From the NCBI GenBank assembly GCA_903889785.1, contig CAISYT010000013.1, positions 1 through 6,840 on the forward strand: a DNA stretch of 6,840 nt. Reading direction: 5' to 3'. Below, piece by piece: positions 1-5,790 of this stretch (position 1 is its first letter; every line of letters begins with the position of its first letter). Below the pieces are notes generated by a model. It worked only from the letters and a program-made list of their open reading frames with translations. It was not told the origin of the DNA and did not search any database. The DNA comes from an uncultured Caulobacterales bacterium (GTDB lineage Bacteria > Pseudomonadota > Alphaproteobacteria > Caulobacterales > Caulobacteraceae). A program made the translations under genes and the position numbers.

Positions 1-185
1 AAGTAGTAGTAAATCATCCGCTTTGAAGTTTTGGTGCGCTCGGCGATCTCGTCGACACGGCCACCGCTATAGCCACTCTCGGCGAATTCCTGACTTGCCA
101 CGGCGAGGATATCGGCCTTGGTGCGCTCGGGGTCGTTGGTGCGCGTCGCGCCGGGCCTCGGTGCTCTTGGTTTTGCCGCCACCAT
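1..185 (-). CDS. TetR-family transcriptional repressor, N-terminal part (gene continues beyond the window)
   Basis: Reading the minus strand from an ATG at 185-183 gives 61 uninterrupted codons to the window edge. After a basic tail of about 20 residues comes a typical TetR DNA-binding domain: helix 1 with ADILAVASQEFAESGY (residues 24-39), then the helix-turn-helix VDEIAERTKTSKRMIYYY (44-61). The start is well fixed: GAGG lies 6 nt upstream of the ATG and an in-frame TAG stands two codons before it. TetR proteins are dimeric cytoplasmic repressors released by a small-molecule ligand; the ligand-binding domain is outside the window, so the effector is unknown. The gene is divergent from the aldehyde dehydrogenase operon, with two operator-like sites in the shared control region. 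This arrangement (inference) points to repression of the operon and of itself. The family call is secure; the regulon is not. Confidence 0.9.
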   Translation of the reverse strand, partial: MVAAKPRAPRPGATRTNDPERTKADILAVASQEFAESGYSGGRVDEIAERTKTSKRMIYYY

Positions 186-264
186 CTTCTACCTCGCCGA
201 AACGAAACGCCCCTCGGGTCGATTACCCCTCCCAGTATGGGTGAGACTTATTGTCTGCAAAAGG

Positions 265-294
265 ATATTTTGAACTAGTTCGTTCATGTGCCAA
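265..294 (-). promoter_or_regulatory. Candidate leftward promoter for the TetR gene
   Basis: On the minus strand TTGGCA (294..289) is a good -35 element, followed after 18 nt by AAATAT (270..265), a poor -10 (3 of 6 matches). The spacer contains the inverted repeat at 271-286, the position expected for an autorepressor. The -35 lies one base away from the rightward -35. Sequence matching only; the weak -10 keeps confidence low. Confidence 0.35.
271..286. promoter_or_regulatory. Operator-like inverted repeat, site 1
   Basis: TGAAC-N6-GTTCA, a perfect 5-bp inverted repeat whose core GAACTAGTTC (272-281) is itself a perfect palindrome. Read on the minus strand it contains AACGAACTAGTTC, which matches site 2 (328-340) in the pattern AACGAACNNGTNC. 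Size and symmetry fit a TetR-family operator. It sits inside the candidate leftward promoter and just upstream of the rightward -35. Binding by the divergent TetR protein is inferred. Confidence 0.5.
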
Positions 295-295
295 A

Positions 296-325
296 TTGAC
301 AGTCGATCTTGTCTAGGTCAATAAA
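296..325 (+). promoter_or_regulatory. Candidate sigma-70-type promoter for the catabolic operon
   Basis: TTGACA (296-301) is a perfect -35 consensus. After 18 nt AATAAA (320-325) matches 4 of 6 positions of TATAAT. Transcription would start near 332, inside operator-like site 2, leaving a leader of about 120 nt before the aldehyde dehydrogenase. A second AT-rich element, TATAAC at 342-347, has no good -35 partner. The promoter lies between two operator-like repeats, consistent with TetR repression. Confidence 0.5.
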
Positions 326-327
326 GT

Positions 328-342
328 AACGAACGGGTACGT
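328..342. promoter_or_regulatory. Operator-like imperfect palindrome, site 2
   Basis: ACGAACGGGTACGT (329-342) is an imperfect palindrome with 5 of 7 base pairs matching. With the base before it, AACGAACGGGTAC (328-340) shares the pattern AACGAACNNGTNC with site 1 read on the opposite strand. It covers the predicted start point of the rightward promoter, where a bound repressor would block initiation. The second copy makes a specific regulator more plausible than chance, but binding is inferred. Confidence 0.45.
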
Positions 343-420
343 ATAACTTTGACCCAGCGTCGTGGGCGGCCTATGCCCGTGCCGTGAGGCGCTCGCGGGC
401 GCTGACAATTCGGGGAAAAA

Positions 421-437
421 CCGAGCGACATGCTCGG
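421..437 (+). other. Leader hairpin upstream of the aldehyde dehydrogenase ribosome binding site
   Basis: CCGAGC-GACAT-GCTCGG is a perfect 6-bp stem with a 5-nt loop, ending just before the AGGGA ribosome binding site (441-445). The left arm CCGA could instead pair with TCGG at 410-413, so two mutually exclusive stems are possible. The loop includes an ATG (430-432) opening a three-codon frame, ATG CTC GGT TAA, in phase with the real start. No U-run follows, so it is not an intrinsic terminator. A role in translation control or mRNA stability is speculative. Confidence 0.35.
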
Positions 438-453
438 TTAAGGGAAGCGGTAG

Positions 454-1923
454 ATGCGGCAGTACGGCCATTTCATCAACGGCGAGAGCGTCGCCCCTTC
501 TGGCGGCCAATATTTCCCGACAGAAAATCCCTACAGTGGCGAGACTTGGGCCGAGATCGCGCGCGGAAATTCTGCTGATGTCGACGCCGCAGTCGCAGCC
601 GCCAAGGCCGTAGGCGAGGGTGCGTGGGGGGCGCTGACCCCCACCGCTCGCGGAAAGCTCATGCGTCGGTTCGCCGACCTGGTGTTCGACCGTGCCGAGC
701 ATCTGGCCAAGATCGAAATGACCGACAACGGCAAGCTCGCCGCCGAGGTGGTGGCCCAGGTTCGGTATCTGAGCGAATATTTCCACTACTATGCGGGCCT
801 AGCTGACAAGGTCGAAAGCCATGTCATTCCTACCGACAAGCCCGGAGTCTTCGCCTACACCAAGTACGAGCCCAAGGGTGTGGTGGCGATCATCACCCCG
901 TGGAACTCGCCCCTGACCCTGACGAGCTGGAAGCTGGCACCGGCCCTGGCTGCGGGATGCACGGCGGTGATCAAGCCCTCGGAATTCACTTCCGCCTCGA
1001 TGATCGAGATGGCGGCGCTGTTTATGGAAGCTGGCTTTCCAAAGGGCGTCGTCAATGCCGTAACCGGCTTTGGGCAGGAGGTCGGCGAACCGCTCGTCGT
1101 TCATCCCGACGTTGCTCACGTCGGCTTCACGGGCGGCGACGCGGCGGGACGGCGTATCTACGCCCTGGCGGCGTCGCATCTGAAGACCGTTACCCTGGAG
1201 CTAGGGGGCAAGAGCCCTAACATCGTCTTCGACGATGCCGACCTCGATCAGGCGGTCAAGGGTGTGGTTAGCGGCATCTTTGCCGCCACGGGCCAGACCT
1301 GTCAGGCCGGCTCGCGACTGCTGGTGCAGGACACGATCCATGATGAATTTGTGGAGCGCCTGATTGATTTTGTGAAGGCCGCCAAGATCGGCGATCCGGC
1401 CGAGCTCGACACTCAAATCGGCCCGGTGGCGACCAAGCCGCAGTTTGACAAGATCATGAGCTATATCGAAATCGCCAAGGCCGAGGGTGCCACCTGTGTG
1501 CTTGGCGGCCGCGCGCGCCCCGATATCGGTGCCGGCCAGTTTATTGAGCCGACCATCTTCACCGATGTCGAAAATAGCATGCGCATCGCCCAGGAGGAGG
1601 TGTTCGGCCCGGTGCTGTCGGTGATCAAGTTCAAGGACGAGGAAGACGCCATCCGCATCGGCAATGATGTGATCTTCGGCTTGGCCGGAGCGGTCTGGAC
1701 CCAAAATCTAAAGCGCGCCATGAAGATGACCGACAAGCTCAAAGTCGGCACGGTTTGGGTCAATAATTACCGCGCCACCAGCTTCACCTCCCCGTTCGGC
1801 GGCTTCAAACAGTCGGGCATTGGCCGTGAGAGCGGCAGTGAAGCGATCAAGGAATATCTCGATACCAAGTGTGTCTGGATATCCAGCGACCTCGACGTTC
1901 CCAACCCGTTTATCCGGCGCTGA
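454..1923 (+). CDS. NAD(P)-dependent aldehyde dehydrogenase
   Basis: A full-length, 489-residue soluble member of the aldehyde dehydrogenase superfamily, which oxidises an aldehyde to its carboxylic acid with NAD(P)+. Visible landmarks are the ITPWNSPL motif with oxyanion Asn151, cofactor-contacting Lys174 in IKPSE, the catalytic base Glu249 in TLELGGKSPN, the nucleophile Cys283 in GQTCQAGSRL, and EEVFGPV (381-387). The cofactor loop reads GFTGGDAAG (224-232) where the usual GFTGS has Ser; this is probably tolerated. The start is secure: AGGGA (441-445) lies 8 nt upstream and an in-frame TAG directly precedes the ATG. It is first in a four-gene operon and its stop is 4 nt before the CoA-transferase start. 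The overall sequence suggests a broad, catabolic small-aldehyde or semialdehyde subgroup, but the substrate cannot be named. From context it probably oxidises an aldehyde released by the ThDP enzyme three genes downstream (inference). Confidence 0.95.
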   Translation: MRQYGHFINGESVAPSGGQYFPTENPYSGETWAEIARGNSADVDAAVAAAKAVGEGAWGALTPTARGKLMRRFADLVFDRAEHLAKIEMTDNGKLAAEVVAQVRYLSEYFHYYAGLADKVESHVIPTDKPGVFAYTKYEPKGVVAIITPWNSPLTLTSWKLAPALAAGCTAVIKPSEFTSASMIEMAALFMEAGFPKGVVNAVTGFGQEVGEPLVVHPDVAHVGFTGGDAAGRRIYALAASHLKTVTLELGGKSPNIVFDDADLDQAVKGVVSGIFAATGQTCQAGSRLLVQDTIHDEFVERLIDFVKAAKIGDPAELDTQIGPVATKPQFDKIMSYIEIAKAEGATCVLGGRARPDIGAGQFIEPTIFTDVENSMRIAQEEVFGPVLSVIKFKDEEDAIRIGNDVIFGLAGAVWTQNLKRAMKMTDKLKVGTVWVNNYRATSFTSPFGGFKQSGIGRESGSEAIKEYLDTKCVWISSDLDVPNPFIRR

Positions 1924-1927
1924 TCCG

Positions 1928-3130
1928 ATGCCCGGAGTTCTCGACGGCATCCGCGTTCTTGACCTGACCAATGTGCTGGCTGGCCCGTTCTGCGCCTACC
2001 AGTTGGCCCTCCAGGGTGCCGAGGTCATTAAGGTCGAGACGCCGAGAACGGGCGATTTGGCGCGGGTTCTTGGCCATGATCCAGCGCTGTCGAAGCAACT
2101 GATGGGCGCGTCCTTTCTGGCTCAGAACGCTGGCAAGACGTCGATCACGATCAACCTCAAGAGCGACGCCGGCAAGTCCGTACTAATGGCGCTTGTTGCC
2201 ACAGCTGATGTCTTGATTGAGAACTTCCGTCCCGGTGTGATGGACCGGCTCGGCATCGGCCAGGAATTGCTCCGGGCTGCCAATCCCAGGCTGATCTATT
2301 GTGCGATTTCCGGCTTTGGGCAGAGTGGCCCTATGCGCGGTGCTCCCGCCTACGACCAGATCGTCCAGGGATTCTCGGGCGTCATGAGTATTACCGGCGA
2401 TAGCGAAAGCGCGCCGCTCCGCGTGGGTTATCCGGTGGCCGACACCCTTGGCGGCGTTACCGCAGCTTTTGCGATTTGTGCGGCCCTGACCAAACAGGCC
2501 CGGACGGGTGAGGGTGCATTCATCGATGTTTCGATGCTGGATTCCACCTTGGCCACTATGGGCTGGGTGGTGTCGAACTACCTCATGTGTGGCCAGGCCC
2601 CCGAGCCGATGGGCAACAGCAATTTCACCGCCTCGCCGTCCGGCACTTTTAGGACCGGTGACGGCCTCTTGAACATCGCCGCCAATAAGCAGGAGCAGTA
2701 CGTCGCCCTGGCGGCATTGATTGGTAGGTCCGACCTGGTCACGGACCCGCGCTTCGCCTCGCGCGAGGACCGCAAGAAAAACCGTGCTGCGCTGACAATC
2801 GAAGTCGAGGCCGGCCTTGCTGCGAAGTCGGCGATCGAATGGGAATCTATCCTCAACAAGGCTGGCGTGCCATCGGGCCGGGTCCTAAGCGTGCCTGAAG
2901 CCCTCGACCTGGCACAGGTCAAGGGCCGTGGGCTTGTAAAGAGCCTTGGTCGCCGCGACGGCCTGGACTGTCAGGTCCAGGTCCTGCGATCAGGCTTCAC
3001 CATCGAAGGTGCCGAGCCCGATGTTTCCCTGCCGCCACCCTGGTTGGGTGAACACACTGACGAGATCCTGACGTCGCTTGGCTATACGGCTGAGGACATC
3101 GCGGGCCTGCATGAAAGGGGCGACATTTGA
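1928..3130 (+). CDS. CaiB/BaiF (family III) CoA-transferase
   Basis: A 400-residue protein, the normal length for family III CoA-transferases, which move CoA from an acyl-CoA donor to a free carboxylic acid and act as interlocked dimers in the cytoplasm. It opens with the typical LDGIRVLDLTNVLAGPF (5-21), followed by AEVIKVETP (31-39), ENFRPGVMDRLG (98-109), SGFGQSGP (128-135) and PAYDQIVQGFSG (140-151). Asp143 aligns with the catalytic Asp that forms the acyl anhydride. The C-terminus has LGEHTDEIL (373-381), also typical. The frame is open further upstream to an ATG at 1820, but that would overlap the aldehyde dehydrogenase by 104 nt and add a basic tail unlike the family; the ATG at 1928, 4 nt after that stop, restores the family N-terminus. 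Translation is probably coupled, since no strong Shine-Dalgarno is seen. It lacks the glycine-rich GGGGQP loop of formyl-CoA:oxalate CoA-transferase. The acid it activates is unknown; the following lyase gene suggests the CoA ester is cleaved next. Confidence 0.92.
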   Translation: MPGVLDGIRVLDLTNVLAGPFCAYQLALQGAEVIKVETPRTGDLARVLGHDPALSKQLMGASFLAQNAGKTSITINLKSDAGKSVLMALVATADVLIENFRPGVMDRLGIGQELLRAANPRLIYCAISGFGQSGPMRGAPAYDQIVQGFSGVMSITGDSESAPLRVGYPVADTLGGVTAAFAICAALTKQARTGEGAFIDVSMLDSTLATMGWVVSNYLMCGQAPEPMGNSNFTASPSGTFRTGDGLLNIAANKQEQYVALAALIGRSDLVTDPRFASREDRKKNRAALTIEVEAGLAAKSAIEWESILNKAGVPSGRVLSVPEALDLAQVKGRGLVKSLGRRDGLDCQVQVLRSGFTIEGAEPDVSLPPPWLGEHTDEILTSLGYTAEDIAGLHERGDI

Positions 3131-3960
3131 GCGCGAAAGACTCCGACGCGGTCGTGCAATCGGCTTCTGACTGGTGGGAAACCTCGATCATCGACATCCA
3201 CCCCGGCGAGATCGCGATCCGCGGCTACGAGATTCAGGATCTGATCGGCAAGATCAGCTTTCCGGAAATGATCTGGCTGATGACACGCGGCGACCTGCCT
3301 ACGCCGTCACAGGCTAGGCTATTGGAAGCTGCCCTGGTCGCCTCGGTCGATCATGGACCCCATGCGCCTTCGATTGCCATCGCCCGGATGGCCAGCACCT
3401 GCGGTATCAGCCTGAACAACGCCATGGCCAGCGCCATAAATGTTTTGGGCGATACACATGGGGGTGCCGGCCAGGATTGTATGGTATTGTACGAACTGGT
3501 ACGTTTTAAAATCGATGCTGGGATTAGGCTCTCCGATGCTGCGGATTTGGCGCTAGCCGAGACCATCGCGGCCAAGGGAAAGATCATTGCCGGATTTGGT
3601 CATCGTTTCCACCCGGTCGATCCGCGCGCCGCACCGTTGTTGAGCTTGGTTGAGGCGGCCGCGGGACAGGGCATTGTTGGGGGAGGTTACGTCGCCATCG
3701 GACGGGAAGTGGAGGCCGCCATCCAGCGGCGCACACAAAAGCCGATTCCGATGAACATCGATGGGGCAACCGCGGTGATCTTCTGCGAACTCGGGTTCGC
3801 ACCGCCGATGGGTCGGGGGCTTTTCATCCTGTCGCGCTCGGTTGGGATCCTGGCCCATGCCTGGGAACAGACAACCGCTGGAAAGCGAATGAAAGGGCCC
3901 ATGCCAAAAGACATCCCCTTCACCTACGCCGGACCGGCCAAACGCAAACTGGACCGCTGA
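3127..3960 (+). CDS. Citryl-CoA lyase-like / citrate synthase-family enzyme, short form
   Basis: A 277-residue protein of the citrate synthase fold, much shorter than ordinary citrate synthases (about 370-430 residues). Family landmarks are in order: VDHGPHAPS (74-82), GDTHGGAG (108-115) with His111 matching the first catalytic His, GFGHRFHPVDPR (156-167) with His159 matching the second catalytic His and Arg167, NIDGATA (210-216) with Asp212 matching the catalytic Asp, and SRSVGILAHAWEQ (236-248). All three catalytic residues are present, so it should make or break a carbon-carbon bond next to a CoA thioester. The short form, preceded by a CoA-transferase, argues for retro-Claisen lysis of a hydroxyacyl-CoA rather than TCA-cycle synthesis (inference). 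The start is TTG, overlapping the previous TGA stop as TTGA, with GAAAGGGG (3113-3120) ending 6 nt upstream: a strong site and a sign of coupling. A direct role in citrate cleavage is possible but not shown; other 3-hydroxy-3-carboxyacyl-CoA or malyl-CoA-like substrates fit equally. Confidence 0.85.
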   Translation: MSAKDSDAVVQSASDWWETSIIDIHPGEIAIRGYEIQDLIGKISFPEMIWLMTRGDLPTPSQARLLEAALVASVDHGPHAPSIAIARMASTCGISLNNAMASAINVLGDTHGGAGQDCMVLYELVRFKIDAGIRLSDAADLALAETIAAKGKIIAGFGHRFHPVDPRAAPLLSLVEAAAGQGIVGGGYVAIGREVEAAIQRRTQKPIPMNIDGATAVIFCELGFAPPMGRGLFILSRSVGILAHAWEQTTAGKRMKGPMPKDIPFTYAGPAKRKLDR

Positions 3961-4000
3961 GCGCGGTCCCACGGACAGAGACTTCGAGGGTAGGACGACC

Positions 4001-5758
4001 ATGGAAGACCTGATTTCGCACCAGCTGGTCAGAGACCTCGAACGCCGGGGCATAACGCACATCTTTGGCCTGTGCGGTCACACCAACATTGCTGTCCTGA
4101 CGGCGTTGAGCAACAGCCCGATCAAGTTCGTCAATGTGCGTCATGAGCAGATCAGTGCCCACATGGCCGACGGTTATGCGCGGGTCACCGGCAAGGCATC
4201 GGTACTGCTCAGCCACCTTGGCCCTGGGCTGACCAATGCGGCGACCGGCGTCGCCAATGCGGCATTGGATTCGATCCCCATGGTGGTGATAGCTGGCGAT
4301 ATTCCGAGCCACTACTATGGCAAACATCCGCACCAGGAAGTGAACCTGCATGGCGACGCCCAGCAGTCGGAAATCTATCGCCCGTTCTGCAAACGCGTCT
4401 GGCGCGTGGAGCGCGCAGACCTGTTTCCCGAAATTCTCGATAAGGCTTTCCGCTTGGCCGAGAGCGGCCGTCCGGGCCCCGTGCTGATCGACGTGCCGAT
4501 GGATATCTTCTCCAAGAGTGTCGACACAAAGTTGTTCGAGCGCCTTGTCGGCGGGGAACGCAACGCCGCCAGAGCGACCATTGACGAAGCGACCGCCGAG
4601 CGGATCGTTACTACCATGGCCAATGCCGACAGGCCGGTGATCTATGCTGGCGGCGGGGTGCTGTTGGCCCGGGCGTCAAACGACTTGGCGGCTTTCGCCG
4701 AACACCTGGGAATTCCGATTGCTCATTCCCTGATGGGGAAGGGATGCGTCAGTGATGACAATCCCTTGATCCTTGGCATGACGGGCTTCTGGGGTGCGGC
4801 CTTCACCAATGAAAAGACCCGCACCGCCGACTGGGTTCTGGGCCTTGGCACCAGTTTCAAGGAAGCCGACTGCAGTTCGTGGGAGCCCGAATACACGTTC
4901 GATTTCTCTACGTCGAAACTGATCCATGTGGACATCGACCCGGAGGAGATTGGCCGCAACTTCCCGGTCGAGATTGGCGCGATCAGCGATCTGAAGTCGG
5001 GCCTAGCCACTTTGTTGCGCATCGCCCGCACGCTCTATCCACAGGGGCGTGACGCCACGAAGCTCAAGGCCGAGATCGCGGCCTTCCAGACCGAATTCAA
5101 GGCCAGCAATGCCGCCGCTCAGGTATCCGACCAGTTTCCGATGCGGCCCGAGCGAATTTTGGCCGATACCCGTGCCGTGCTGCCGCGCGATGCGATCATC
5201 ACCACCGATGTTGGCTGGAACAAGAATGGGGTTGGCCAGCAGTTCCCGATCTACACCCCCGGCTCGATTCTCACGCCCGGCGGCTATGCCACCATGGGCT
5301 TCGGGGCCCCAGCGGCCTTGGGTGCCAAGCTCGCCGCGCCGCACCGCGTCGTCGTCTCGATGGTCGGCGACGGCGGCTTTGGCCAGAACCCGTCCCTCCT
5401 GGCCACAGCCTTCGAGGAAGATATTGCGGTCATCTGGGTGGTGATGAACAACCATGCCTTTGGCACCATCGCTGGCCTGCAGAAGGCCCATTATGGCACC
5501 ACACTGGGCACGATTTTTGAAAAGAATGGCCAGCCCTATTCGCCGGACTACACCGCAATCGCTCGGGCTTATGGCGTTGACGGCGAGAAAATCAGCAGCG
5601 CCGACCAGTTCAAGCCGGCGCTCGAGCGAGCCATCGCTAGCGGAAAGCCCTATGTGCTGGATGTGATCATGGAAAACGCCCCCGTGCCGACCAGTGGTCA
5701 CTGGAACATCATGGACATCTATTCTCCCGGTAAGACGGTCCACCATGTCGCCACCTAG
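4001..5758 (+). CDS. ThDP-dependent decarboxylase/carboligase, acetolactate synthase superfamily
   Basis: A 585-residue protein with the three-domain layout of the acetolactate synthase / benzoylformate decarboxylase superfamily. The N-terminal PYR domain (about 1-170) has VRHEQISAHMADGYAR with Glu49, the Glu that activates the thiamine ring. A central Rossmann-like domain (about 190-340) includes RPVIYAGGGV and LIHVDIDPEEIGRNFPVEIG. The C-terminal PP domain (about 380-560) has the Mg-ThDP motif from GDGGF (456-460) to NN (483-484). The family catalyses 2-oxo-acid decarboxylation, carboligation or, in some members, C-C hydrolysis of cyclic diones. The start ATG has AGGA 5 nt and GAGGG 10 nt upstream; the gene follows the lyase after 40 nt with no terminator visible. 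No regulatory small subunit of acetolactate synthase is nearby, which argues against branched-chain amino acid biosynthesis. It probably acts on the 2-oxo acid released by the lyase or makes its precursor (inference); neither substrate nor FAD requirement can be read off. Confidence 0.9.
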   Translation: MEDLISHQLVRDLERRGITHIFGLCGHTNIAVLTALSNSPIKFVNVRHEQISAHMADGYARVTGKASVLLSHLGPGLTNAATGVANAALDSIPMVVIAGDIPSHYYGKHPHQEVNLHGDAQQSEIYRPFCKRVWRVERADLFPEILDKAFRLAESGRPGPVLIDVPMDIFSKSVDTKLFERLVGGERNAARATIDEATAERIVTTMANADRPVIYAGGGVLLARASNDLAAFAEHLGIPIAHSLMGKGCVSDDNPLILGMTGFWGAAFTNEKTRTADWVLGLGTSFKEADCSSWEPEYTFDFSTSKLIHVDIDPEEIGRNFPVEIGAISDLKSGLATLLRIARTLYPQGRDATKLKAEIAAFQTEFKASNAAAQVSDQFPMRPERILADTRAVLPRDAIITTDVGWNKNGVGQQFPIYTPGSILTPGGYATMGFGAPAALGAKLAAPHRVVVSMVGDGGFGQNPSLLATAFEEDIAVIWVVMNNHAFGTIAGLQKAHYGTTLGTIFEKNGQPYSPDYTAIARAYGVDGEKISSADQFKPALERAIASGKPYVLDVIMENAPVPTSGHWNIMDIYSPGKTVHHVAT

Positions 5759-5759
5759 G

Positions 5760-5785
5760 CGCTTGCGAGCGTTGGTCTAATTTTA
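5760..5785. terminator. Weak hairpin and T-tract at the convergent junction
   Basis: Directly after the ThDP gene stop, CGCT-TGCG-AGCG (5760-5771) forms a 4-bp stem with a 4-nt loop, followed 7-8 nt later by TTTT (5781-5784). It lies in the 32-nt gap between two convergent genes, where a terminator is expected, but the stem is short and the T-run is distant. For the leftward gene the order is reversed. Treat as a possible, not established, terminator. Confidence 0.25.
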
Positions 5786-5790
5786 AGTCG

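Noticed and set aside
23..244. Rightward Arg-rich open frame.
   Set aside because: Antisense to the TetR gene, low-complexity composition, no family motif; a shadow frame in GC-rich DNA.
313..786. Leftward 157-codon open frame spanning the operon leader and the start of the aldehyde dehydrogenase.
   Set aside because: Antisense to a certain gene and across the control region, with no recognisable domain.
1820..1927. N-terminal extension of the CoA-transferase from an upstream ATG at 1820.
   Set aside because: It overlaps the aldehyde dehydrogenase by 104 nt, encodes a basic tail unlike the family, and the ATG at 1928 gives the standard N-terminus.
5003..5746. Long 247-codon leftward open frame inside the ThDP gene.
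   Set aside because: Fully antisense to a gene with clear family motifs; its composition is that expected from codon bias on the opposite strand and no motif was recognised.
1928..5758. Family III CoA-transferase plus ThDP enzyme read as a formyl-CoA transferase / oxalyl-CoA decarboxylase pair for oxalate breakdown.
   Set aside because: The CoA-transferase lacks the glycine-rich loop of the oxalate enzyme, the ThDP protein shows no oxalyl-CoA decarboxylase-like features I can point to, and the intervening citrate-synthase-like lyase and ALDH are not part of that pathway.
4001..5758. Biosynthetic acetolactate synthase large subunit (IlvB/IlvI).
   Set aside because: No small subunit or other ilv/leu gene is nearby, and the gene sits in a catabolic-looking operon under a TetR regulator.
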